A stretch of DNA of 64,000 nt from Rhodocyclaceae bacterium (GTDB lineage Bacteria; Pseudomonadota; Gammaproteobacteria; Burkholderiales; Rhodocyclaceae), in the NCBI GenBank assembly GCA_018262775.1, contig JADFDU010000044.1:62001-126000 (forward strand), in the 5' to 3' direction. A program made the translations under genes and the position numbers. The notes under the pieces are model-generated. The model made no database searches, had not been told where the DNA came from, and saw only the letters and a list, made by a program, of their open reading frames with translations. This document shows, in pieces, positions 56,593 to 64,000 of this stretch (its first letter is position 1; each line of letters opens with the position of its first letter).

Positions 56593-58659
56593 TCACAGCG
56601 TAAACCGGATTGTCGTGCCCTGACCAAGCGCCGACTCGATCCACACCCGTCCGCCGTGGCGGCGGACGATGCGGGCGACGGTGGCCAGGCCGATGCCGGT
56701 GCCCTCGAATTCCTCCGGCTTGTGCAAGCGCTGGAAGGGGGTGAACAGGCGGTCGGCGTACTTCATGTCGAAGCCGACGCCGTTGTCGCGGACGAAGAAG
56801 ATCTGCTCCTCCCCCTGCGTTTCGCGGCCGAATTCGATGTTCGGCGCGGCTTCCTTGGCGGAGTATTTCCAGGCATTCTCCAGCAGATTCTGCAGCATCA
56901 CGCGCAAGAGCTGCGGATCGCCGAACACGATGCAATCAGGCGCGATGACGCATTCGACGCGGTGGCCCGGATCGGTGCGGGCGCGCTCATCGGTCACCTC
57001 GGCGGCAATCCGGCTCAGATCGACGCGCACGCGGCGCATCTCCTGGCGGGTGACGCGCGACAGTTCGAGGATGTCGTCGATGAGCGTACCCATGCGCTGG
57101 GCGGCGCGGCGCACGCGCTCCAGATAGCCGCGCCCCGTCTCGTCGAGCGTGTCGCCGAACTCTTCTGCCAGCAGGTGGGAAAAGCCGTCGATGCCGCGCA
57201 GCGGCGCCCTCAGGTCGTGCGAGATGGAGTAGGCGAAGGACTCCAGCTCCTTGTTGGCCGCGGTGAGTTCGGCCGTGCGCTCGCTGACGCGCTGCTCGAG
57301 GTCGGCATTGAGGCTGCGCACCTCGTCTTCTGCACGCTGCTGATCGGTGATGTCGCGCATCAGGGCATAGGCGCCGCGCACTGTGCCATCGTCGCCGCGA
57401 TCCGGTAACGATTCGACTTCGATGATGCGGTCCTTACCCTTGGCGGATCGGCGAATTGTCCGGTAGGCGACTTGTCCGCCATCGAGAACCCGGCGCAGCA
57501 TCGGCGCTACTTTGCGGAAGGCCTTGTCGCCGATGATGTCGCGTATGTGCCGGCCGACGGCAGACTCGTGATCGAGGCCAAAGAACGCCAGGTAATGGCG
57601 GTTGGCATAGCGCACCACCATGTCGCAGTCGTTGTAGGCGATCATCGCAGGAACATTCTCCGCCACCAGGCGCAGATGCGCCTCGCTTTCGGCCAGTGCC
57701 CGCTCGGCGTTATGCCTGTCGGTGACATCCAGCTTCAGCGCATAGAAACCGACGACCTTGCCCGACGCGTCATGTTCCGGCACGAAGGAGATGTCCAGGT
57801 GATGTTCCCTGCCGTCGACGGCGCTGCGGCGCACGGCGTTGTACTGCACCCCTTCTCCGGCCAGCACCGACTGAAGCTTTGAATGGATGGCACGCGCCGA
57901 TTCCTCTCCGAGAATGTCGGCCACGCTCTTGCCGAGGATGTTTTCGGGCGTGAAACCGAAAAACTCGGCATACCGCCGGTTGGCAAAACGGCAGTGCAAA
58001 TCGCGATCGCCATGGAAGATGAAGGCAGGGATGTTCTCGGCGATCTGTGCGAGCTGACTTTTCTCGGCGGCCAGCGCTTCGCCGAGCCGGCGTACCTCAT
58101 CGAGCCGGCTGTCGTTGCTGTGCACGATGTATGAAGTGAGCAGTCCGGTGATCAGCAAAACGACTGCAATGGGAAACGCGGTCAGGGCTTGCTGTATCAG
58201 CGGGGCCGGCAGGTCGACCGGGTAGGCCGCCAGCGCCAGCACGAACGCCAGGCCGAGGGCCGTCAGCGCGGCAGCATGCCGGACGCCGAGCAGCCAACCC
58301 GCCAGCAGGATGGACAATGGCAGGGCAATCGTTTGCGGCGCCTGCAGGCCGCCATGCAAAACAATTGTCGGAGTCAGGCCTGCGAACGTGCCATAGACCA
58401 GCACGCGGGCCGCGAATCCTGCCTTACCTGTGCGCAGGAACAGCAGGGTCGCAGCGGCGAGGATCATCACCAGCGCCGGCCCGAGGCCGCGCATGGCCTG
58501 GTCCGAATACGTCTGGTGCGGATACCACAGGGCGAGCAGGATCAGGTACAGGGCCGGGCCGGCGAGCAGGAACCAACTGGCCACGTGCAACGCGCGCAGC
58601 CTGGCATCATCGGTTGCCTTGTCGGGGAGGTGGCCGCCCGGCGACTGCTTGAAGTGCAT
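56593..58659 (-). CDS. membrane sensor histidine kinase with two PAS domains (kinase 2 of 3)
   Basis: 688 residues from the ATG at 58659; upstream in-frame starts (58695, 58815) are possible but no strong ribosome site decides. About five or six helices (30-170), PAS1 (about 190-310), PAS2 (about 315-435), HisKA with SISHDLRAPLRGIDGFSHLLAEEFG (about 470-540) and HATPase_c to the end. The C-terminal 100 residues match kinase 1 with few changes. All catalytic boxes are intact. Signals sensed are unknown; no partner regulator is next to it. Confidence 0.91.
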   Translation of the reverse strand: MHFKQSPGGHLPDKATDDARLRALHVASWFLLAGPALYLILLALWYPHQTYSDQAMRGLGPALVMILAAATLLFLRTGKAGFAARVLVYGTFAGLTPTIVLHGGLQAPQTIALPLSILLAGWLLGVRHAAALTALGLAFVLALAAYPVDLPAPLIQQALTAFPIAVVLLITGLLTSYIVHSNDSRLDEVRRLGEALAAEKSQLAQIAENIPAFIFHGDRDLHCRFANRRYAEFFGFTPENILGKSVADILGEESARAIHSKLQSVLAGEGVQYNAVRRSAVDGREHHLDISFVPEHDASGKVVGFYALKLDVTDRHNAERALAESEAHLRLVAENVPAMIAYNDCDMVVRYANRHYLAFFGLDHESAVGRHIRDIIGDKAFRKVAPMLRRVLDGGQVAYRTIRRSAKGKDRIIEVESLPDRGDDGTVRGAYALMRDITDQQRAEDEVRSLNADLEQRVSERTAELTAANKELESFAYSISHDLRAPLRGIDGFSHLLAEEFGDTLDETGRGYLERVRRAAQRMGTLIDDILELSRVTRQEMRRVRVDLSRIAAEVTDERARTDPGHRVECVIAPDCIVFGDPQLLRVMLQNLLENAWKYSAKEAAPNIEFGRETQGEEQIFFVRDNGVGFDMKYADRLFTPFQRLHKPEEFEGTGIGLATVARIVRRHGGRVWIESALGQGTTIRFTL

Positions 58660-58729
58660 AGCTTGGCCCCATGCAATGGTTGTGCAGTTGTGCATCGCAC
58701 TGCCATTATTGAAAATGGCATGCTGAACA

Positions 58730-60454
58730 TTAGCAGATTGCCCTACCCCTTCCCAGAACAAAACGCAGGGTTGTACCTTGGCCAATGGCCGATTCGATCC
58801 ACACGCGACCGCCATGACGATGCACGATGCGCGCGACGGTGGCCAGGCCGATGCCGCTGCCGGCGAACTCTTCCGGCTTGTGCAGGCGCTGGAAAGGGGT
58901 GAACAGGCGCTCGGCGTACTTCATGTCGAAGCCGACGCCGTCGTCGCGCACGAAAAAGGCGGTCTCGCCCGTCTCAAGCAACTCCTTGCCGAACGCGATG
59001 TGGGCGTCCGCCTGTCGGGCGGTGTACTTCCAGGCGTTTTCCAATAGGTTCTGCAGCAGGATTCTCAGAAGTTGGCGGTCGCCCTCAGCCAGGCAGTCGG
59101 GCGCGATCGCCGTCTCGATCCGGCGCTGCGGGTCAGCCTGGCGCATCTCATCCAGCAGTTCCGCAGCCAGCTTGCTCAAATCAACCTGATTCCGGCCCAT
59201 GGCAAGACGCGATACGCGTGACAGCTCGAGGATGTCGTCGATCAGCGATCCCATGCGTTGCGCCGCCGCGCGCACGCGCTCGAGATAGCTGCGCCCCTGC
59301 ACGTCCAGCTTGTCGCCGTACTCCTCGATTGCCATCTGGCTGAAGCCGTCGATGCCGCGCAAGGGCGCGCGCAGGTCGTGCGAGATGGAATAGGCGAAGG
59401 ATTCCAGCTCCTTGTTGGCGGATGAGAGGTCGGTCGTCCGCTCCTTCACGCGCCGGTCGAGGTCCCGGTTCAACCGCTCGATCTCGAGGCGGGCCTGCTC
59501 CTGCTTCGTGACGTCGAAGAACAGGCCGTAGAAGCCCTGAACTTCGCCGGATTCGCCGACCTGGGGCGCGAGACTGAACATCAAGTGGTGCCCCTTGTTT
59601 GCGGGCGAAGGGTGGGGGCCGCGATAGTAGACCGGCTTGCCGGAGAGCGCCCGCTCGATGTAGGGCCGGGCCAGGGCGAAATCGGTCTCACTGAGGATCT
59701 CGCGCAAATGCTTGCCGATGATCGCCTCCTCGCTGAAACCGTAGTACGCGGCGAGGCGCGCATTGGCGAAGCGACATATCCAGCCGTCGAAGGCGCAGAT
59801 CCCGGCCGGCACGTTGCCCATGATCAGACGCAGGTCACGTTCCCGCTCAGCCAGTGTTCTCATGCCATTTTCCAGCGCCAGGACGGCGCGTTCTTCGTTC
59901 GTCCGCCAGCGATGTTGCTCACGCACCATGGACAACACGATTGCGGTCAATGTCACCAGCACAATGACGTAGACCAGACCGAGGATAGGCGACGGCGTTA
60001 GCTTGGGCGCCGGCAGGAGAGAGAAATACTCCGCCAGGCCGATGCCGGTCACGGCCGCGATGGACGTCGCGCCGACGAGTAAGACTGCCCGGGGGCCCAG
60101 CGCCGTGGCGCCGACGATGACGGTCGGGTAGGCAAACACCAGCGCCGAGCGCAATCCGGCAACCAGCAGCGCGGAAATCGTGATGGCCAGCAGGGCGCCC
60201 CATAGCAGGGCCAGGTAGGCCCCCACCGGCTTGTCGAGGCTCAGGAGAATGAGGCTCGCCAGGGAGACGGGAATCAGCACGGTCGCGCCGAGGAGCCGGT
60301 GGTCGCCGATCCCGGTCGGATCGGGAAGCAGGAGCACATACAGCAGCGTGCCGGCGAGGACGATGCTGGCCGCCAGCCTGACGGTGCGGACACCTCCCGC
60401 TATGGTGAGCCACTCCTTGGTGGAGTTGGCTGTCGGGTTGCCTGAATCTTTCAA
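58730..60454 (-). CDS. membrane sensor histidine kinase with one PAS domain (kinase 3 of 3)
   Basis: 574 residues from the TTG at 60454 (GGGGA ribosome-like site). The frame is open far upstream but that part lies antisense to the helicase gene and is not coding. About six helices (18-180), one PAS (about 205-320), HisKA with SISHDLRAPLRGIDGFSQMA (about 345-415) and HATPase_c with LLQNLLENAWKYTARQADAHIAFG and RDDGVGFDMKYAERLFTPFQRLHKPEEFAGSGIGLATVARIV. Same architecture as the two kinases downstream, more diverged. Divergent from the UvrD gene. Confidence 0.88.
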   Translation of the reverse strand: MKDSGNPTANSTKEWLTIAGGVRTVRLAASIVLAGTLLYVLLLPDPTGIGDHRLLGATVLIPVSLASLILLSLDKPVGAYLALLWGALLAITISALLVAGLRSALVFAYPTVIVGATALGPRAVLLVGATSIAAVTGIGLAEYFSLLPAPKLTPSPILGLVYVIVLVTLTAIVLSMVREQHRWRTNEERAVLALENGMRTLAERERDLRLIMGNVPAGICAFDGWICRFANARLAAYYGFSEEAIIGKHLREILSETDFALARPYIERALSGKPVYYRGPHPSPANKGHHLMFSLAPQVGESGEVQGFYGLFFDVTKQEQARLEIERLNRDLDRRVKERTTDLSSANKELESFAYSISHDLRAPLRGIDGFSQMAIEEYGDKLDVQGRSYLERVRAAAQRMGSLIDDILELSRVSRLAMGRNQVDLSKLAAELLDEMRQADPQRRIETAIAPDCLAEGDRQLLRILLQNLLENAWKYTARQADAHIAFGKELLETGETAFFVRDDGVGFDMKYAERLFTPFQRLHKPEEFAGSGIGLATVARIVHRHGGRVWIESAIGQGTTLRFVLGRGRAIC

Positions 60455-60527
60455 GACTTGTCCCCATCCAGGGATGCACTTGAGCAGGGCGCATCCGCCA
60501 TCGTTCTTTGCCAGGCTAGGCTGGCAG

Positions 60528-60533
60528 TATAAT
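60528..60533 (+). promoter_or_regulatory. -10 element of the UvrD-type helicase gene
   Basis: A perfect TATAAT lies 26 bases before the ATG at 60560. The -35 is poor (TTGCCA at 60508 gives only a 14-base spacer). Confidence 0.4.
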
Positions 60534-60559
60534 TTTGCTCCGCAATCCGGTTTTCGCAA

Positions 60560-62746
60560 ATGTCCAATCTTCTCGGCGGCCTCAATCCGCCGCAACTCGC
60601 CGCCGTCACCCTGCCGCCGCAGCACGCCCTGGTACTGGCTGGCGCCGGTTCGGGCAAGACGCGCGTGCTCACCACGCGCATTGCCTGGCTGATCCAGACC
60701 GGCCAGGCCGCACCGCACGGCATCCTCGCCGTCACCTTCACCAACAAGGCGGCGAAGGAGATGCTTGCCCGCCTCACGGCCATGCTGCCGATCAACACGC
60801 GCGGCATGTGGATCGGCACCTTCCACGGCCTGTGCAACCGCCTGCTGCGCGCGCATCACCGCGACGCCGGCCTGCCGCAGCTGTTCCAGATCCTCGATTC
60901 GGCCGACCAGCTGGCGGCGGTCAAGCGGCTGCTGAAAACCCTCAACGTCGACGACGAAAAGTTTCCGCCCCGGGACCTCGCCAACTTCATTAACGGCCAG
61001 AAGGAAGCAGGCTTGAGGCCGGACGCGGTGGAAGCCTGGGACGAGTACACACGCAAGCGCGTCGAGCTGTATCGCGAGTACGAGGCGCAATGCCAGCGCG
61101 AGGGCGTGGTGGACTTCGCCGAACTGCTGTTGCGCTCCTACGAGCTGTTGCAACGCAACGAGCCGATACGGCATCACTACCAGGGTCGCTTCAGACACAT
61201 CCTGGTCGACGAGTTCCAGGATACGAACGTCCTGCAATATTGCTGGTTGAAGCTGCTCGCCGGTGGCGGCGCCCACCTGTTCTGCGTGGGTGACGACGAT
61301 CAGTCGATCTACGCCTTTCGCGGCGCCGAGGTCGGCAACATGCGCGACTTCGAGCGCGAGTTCCGCGTCGACAACGTCATCCGCCTCGAGCAGAACTACC
61401 GCTCGCACGGCAACATCCTCGACGCCGCCAACGCCATCATCAAGAACAACGCTGCACGGCTGGGCAAGAACCTGTGGACCGACGCCGGCGAAGGCGAACC
61501 GATCCGCGTCTACGAGGCCTTCAACGACACCGAGGAGGCGCGCTGGATCGTCGAGGAGGTGAAGTCGCTTTCGCTCGACGGCATGGCACGACGCGAAATA
61601 GCGCTGCTCTACCGTTCCAACGCCCAGTCGCGCGTGCTCGAACACGCCCTGTTTTCCGCCGGGCTGCCCTATCGCGTCTACGGCGGCCTGCGCTTCTTCG
61701 AGCGGCAGGAAGTGAAGCACGCCCTCGCCTACCTGCGCCTGATCGCCAATTCTGATGACGACGGTGCCTTCCTGCGCGTGGTGAACTTCCCTGCACGCGG
61801 CATCGGCGCGCGCAGCATCGAGCAGTTGCAGGATGCCGCGAAGGCCACGAAAGTCAGCCTCTGCGAGACGGCGAAGGGCGGCGGCAAGGCCGCCGTGTTC
61901 GCCGAACTGGTCGGCAAGCTGAAGGCCGCCTGCGAAGGTCTGACGCTGCCGGAGACGGTTGAGCAGGTGCTGGAGCTGTCCGGCCTGCGCGTCCATTACC
62001 AGAACGAGAAGGAGGGTCAGGACCGCCTCGCCAACCTCGACGAACTGGTGAATGCCGCCGCCAATTTCGTCGCCGAGGAGGGCAATGTCGACGCCGAAGG
62101 CGAACTCTCGGGCGACCTCGCCGCCTTCCTCTCCCACGCTTCACTCGAGGCCGGCGAGCACCAGGCCGGCGAGGGCGACGACGCCCTGCAGCTGATGACC
62201 GTGCATTCGGCCAAGGGCCTGGAGTTCGACGCTGTCTTCATCAGCGGCCTGGAGGAAGGCCTGTTTCCGCACGAGAACAGCGTGCGCGAGGACAAAGGCC
62301 TGGAGGAGGAGCGCCGCCTGATGTACGTGGCCGTGACGCGGGCGCGGCAGCGGCTCTACATTTCGCACGCGCAGACGCGCATGCTGCACGGCCAGACGCG
62401 CTACAACCTGCCGTCGCGCTTCTTCGATGAAATACCCGAGGAGCTGCTGAAATGGCTGACGCCGCGCATTAACCGGACACAGGCCGCCGTGTCCCCGGGG
62501 CTGACTTTCAGTTCGCCGCGCCGCGGCGGCTGGGGCGGGCCGGCGCCGGCCGTTTCGGTGAGCCGGACGATCGCCAAGGAGACCGGCGGCTTCCGCATCG
62601 GCCAGAACGTGGCCCATGCCAAGTTTGGCCAGGGCGTCATCGTCAACGCCGAGGGCGCCGGCTCGGACGCGCGCGTGCAGGTGAACTTCGGTCGCGAGGG
62701 CGTCAAGTGGCTGGCGCTGTCGGTGGCGAAACTGACGGCGGCTTGA
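60560..62746 (+). CDS. uvrD: UvrD/PcrA-type ATP-dependent DNA helicase
   Basis: 728 residues. SF1 motifs: Q motif LNPPQLAAVTLP, I LAGAGSGKTRVLTTRI, Ia AVTFTNKAAKEML, II ILVDEFQDTN, III GDDDQSIYAFRGAEVGN, IV LEQNYRSHGNIL, V LMTVHSAKGLEFDAVF, VI EEERRLMYVAVTRARQRL. A C-terminal tail with a PcrA/UvrD-like FGQGVIVNAEGAGSDARVQVNFGREGVKWL Tudor-like end is present. It unwinds DNA 3'-5' in mismatch and excision repair. The alpha/beta-hydrolase gene follows 17 bases later. Confidence 0.94.
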   Translation: MSNLLGGLNPPQLAAVTLPPQHALVLAGAGSGKTRVLTTRIAWLIQTGQAAPHGILAVTFTNKAAKEMLARLTAMLPINTRGMWIGTFHGLCNRLLRAHHRDAGLPQLFQILDSADQLAAVKRLLKTLNVDDEKFPPRDLANFINGQKEAGLRPDAVEAWDEYTRKRVELYREYEAQCQREGVVDFAELLLRSYELLQRNEPIRHHYQGRFRHILVDEFQDTNVLQYCWLKLLAGGGAHLFCVGDDDQSIYAFRGAEVGNMRDFEREFRVDNVIRLEQNYRSHGNILDAANAIIKNNAARLGKNLWTDAGEGEPIRVYEAFNDTEEARWIVEEVKSLSLDGMARREIALLYRSNAQSRVLEHALFSAGLPYRVYGGLRFFERQEVKHALAYLRLIANSDDDGAFLRVVNFPARGIGARSIEQLQDAAKATKVSLCETAKGGGKAAVFAELVGKLKAACEGLTLPETVEQVLELSGLRVHYQNEKEGQDRLANLDELVNAAANFVAEEGNVDAEGELSGDLAAFLSHASLEAGEHQAGEGDDALQLMTVHSAKGLEFDAVFISGLEEGLFPHENSVREDKGLEEERRLMYVAVTRARQRLYISHAQTRMLHGQTRYNLPSRFFDEIPEELLKWLTPRINRTQAAVSPGLTFSSPRRGGWGGPAPAVSVSRTIAKETGGFRIGQNVAHAKFGQGVIVNAEGAGSDARVQVNFGREGVKWLALSVAKLTAA

Positions 62747-62763
62747 ATAGGACAGGAACGGGA

Positions 62764-63549
62764 ATGAAAGTGCGCGCCAACGGCATCGACATCCACTACG
62801 CGATTTCGGGCAGCGGCCCCTGGGTGACGCTGTCGCATTCGCTCTTCTGCGACGGGTCGATGTGGGATCCGCAAATGGCGGCGCTGGAGAAGTATTTCAC
62901 GGTGCTGCGCTTCGACACGCGCGGGCATGGCAAGACCGATGCACCGCTCGGCGCGTACACGCTGGAGCAGATGGCTGACGATGCGCTCGGCCTGCTCGAT
63001 GCGCTGGAAATCGAGCGCACGCATTTCGTCGGCCTGTCGATGGGCGGCATGATCGGCCAGCATCTCGCGCTGAAAGCGCCGCAGCGCATCGACCGGCTGG
63101 TACTGGCCGATACCGTCTGCCGCTTTCCGCCGGAGGCGCAGGCCGTGTGGCCCGAGCGCATCCGCATTGCCACGGAACAGGGCACGGCGGCACTGGCGGA
63201 GTCGACATTGGCGCGCTGGTTTACCGCGCCCTATCGTGCGGCGCAGCCGGAGGTGATGGCGCGCATCGCCGCACTCATCGGCGCCACGCCGGTGGCGGGC
63301 TTCGTCGGCTGCGCCCAGGCGATTCCGCAGATGGACACGCTTGACCGGCTGCCTGGCCTGAAGCGACCGACGCTGGTGATCGTCGGCGCGCAGGACAGCG
63401 GCACGCCGCCGGCCATGTCGCAGGAAATCGCTGCAGCGATTCCCGGCGCGCGGCTGGAAAGCATTGCCGACGCGTCGCATCTTTCCAACATCGAACAGGC
63501 GGAGACCTTCAACCGACTGCTGCTCGAATTTCTCACGGAGGAACACTAG
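62764..63549 (+). CDS. alpha/beta hydrolase, 3-oxoadipate enol-lactonase (PcaD)-like
   Basis: 261 residues from the ATG at 62764. The catalytic serine is in FVGLSMGGMIGQ, the acid region in VIVGAQDSGTPP and the histidine in IADASHLSNIEQ; FDTRGHGKTDAP and SHSLFCDGSMWDPQM are typical of PcaD-like lactonases. The reaction would be opening of 3-oxoadipate enol-lactone; without other pca genes here the assignment stays at family level. Starts 17 bases after the helicase stop and ends directly before an SDR gene. Confidence 0.8.
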   Translation: MKVRANGIDIHYAISGSGPWVTLSHSLFCDGSMWDPQMAALEKYFTVLRFDTRGHGKTDAPLGAYTLEQMADDALGLLDALEIERTHFVGLSMGGMIGQHLALKAPQRIDRLVLADTVCRFPPEAQAVWPERIRIATEQGTAALAESTLARWFTAPYRAAQPEVMARIAALIGATPVAGFVGCAQAIPQMDTLDRLPGLKRPTLVIVGAQDSGTPPAMSQEIAAAIPGARLESIADASHLSNIEQAETFNRLLLEFLTEEH

Positions 63550-64000
63550 ATGGATCTCGGCATCGCAGGAAAACAGGCGCTGGTCTGCGCCGCCAGCAAG
63601 GGCCTCGGCCGCGGCTGCGCGCTGGCGTTGGCACGCGAGGGCGTGCATGTGACGATCGTCGCGCGCGGGCGCGAGGCGCTGGAGGCGACGGCGGCCGAAC
63701 TGGGGAAAGTCAGTCCTCGTGGTACGGGGGGCACGGCAATCCGGTTTGTCGCCGCCGACATCACCACGGCGGAAGGGCGCGCCGCGGCGTTGGCCGCCTG
63801 CCCGCAACCGGACATCCTGGTGAACAATGCCGGCGGGCCGCCGCCCGGTGATTTCCGCAACTGGTCGCGCGAGGACTGGATTGCCGCCCTCGACGCCAAC
63901 ATGCTCACGCCCATCGAACTCATCAAGGCGACGGTGGACGGCATGATCGCGCGCCGCTTCGGCCGCATCGTGAACATCACTTCCGCCGCGGTGAAAATGC
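63550..64000 (+). CDS. SDR-family oxidoreductase, 3' end outside window
   Basis: 150 codons are visible and the frame runs off the window. The cofactor motif is ALVCAASKGLGRGCALALA (TGxxxGxG variant with S for T), followed by DILVNNAGGPPPGDF and, near the edge, IVNITSAAVKM, which carries the catalytic serine region. FabG-like reductases of the AASKGLG type act on 3-oxoacyl or hydroxy-acyl substrates. It begins immediately after the PcaD-like gene stop and is probably co-transcribed. Confidence 0.88.
   Translation, partial: MDLGIAGKQALVCAASKGLGRGCALALAREGVHVTIVARGREALEATAAELGKVSPRGTGGTAIRFVAADITTAEGRAAALAACPQPDILVNNAGGPPPGDFRNWSREDWIAALDANMLTPIELIKATVDGMIARRFGRIVNITSAAVKM

Noticed and set aside
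58730-62137. 1135-residue open frame on the minus strand
   Set aside because: Only the part up to 60454 is the third kinase; the N-terminal 560 residues are antisense to the helicase gene, whose motifs are complete.
62401-63807. 468-residue minus-strand open frame at the window end
   Set aside because: Antisense to the helicase end, the PcaD-like hydrolase and the SDR gene, all with family motifs.

Overview
This is a chromosomal window from a high-GC Gram-negative bacterium. Gene order points to a betaproteobacterium, probably Rhodocyclales or a close relative (inference from synteny, not from a search). The supporting blocks are rpsU-yqeY-dnaG-rpoD with a Lys/Ala-rich RpoD N-terminus, miaB-phoH-ybeY-corC-lnt, leuS-lptE-holA-proA, coaE-zapD-yacG and a fused Nudix/thiamine-phosphate-synthase-like gene. 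No transposase, prophage or CRISPR array was seen. Most of the window is packed core genome.

Layout. 1-5.0 kb: end of a TrpB-like gene, a SPOR protein, coaE, zapD, yacG, then (minus) the Nudix fusion and a DUF815 ATPase. 5.0-7.6 kb: mltA and an ammonium transporter preceded by two NtrC-type sites and a sigma-54 promoter. 7.7-12.1 kb (minus): a GH15 glucoamylase-like protein, a DsbC-type isomerase and a UbiH-family hydroxylase. 12.2-17.9 kb: tRNA-Met and the miaB-to-lnt operon, closed by a strong terminator. 18.4-27.5 kb: an MCE/Mla-type lipid ABC transporter, glyQS, gmhB, an acyltransferase, two tandem YgjP-like proteins (the first lacking its active site) and gloA.

27.8-31.7 kb is a lower-GC island with a FeeM-type N-acyltransferase and a large GGDEF-EAL protein. 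31.7-36.8 kb (minus): tRNA-Ile2(CAU), rpoD, dnaG, yqeY and rpsU, with a good promoter and an internal terminator. 36.9-40.1 kb: tsaD, an HpcH/HpaI aldolase, plsY, folB and ybaK. 40.2-40.4 kb: a promoter-to-terminator unit with no ATG and a chain of hairpins, a candidate structured small RNA. 40.4-46.3 kb (minus): xerD, ogt, DUF1850, a fused TRAP permease, a TAXI binding protein and a lipoprotein form of a hydratase-family enzyme. 46.3-51.8 kb (minus): proA, holA, lptE, leuS.

51.9-53.0 kb: an exported FecR-SPOR protein and a small unknown gene. 53.3-60.5 kb (minus): three tandem paralogous membrane PAS histidine kinases with five, two and one PAS domains and no response regulator in view; parts of their kinase ends are almost identical at the DNA level. 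60.6-64.0 kb: a UvrD-type helicase, a PcaD-like hydrolase and the start of an SDR gene that runs off the window.

The items I consider most worth testing are the candidate small RNA at 40230-40387, the three-kinase array, the FeeM/GGDEF-EAL island, the dead/live YgjP pair, the lipoprotein hydratase beside the TAXI-TRAP transporter, and the mosaic segment inside glyS.
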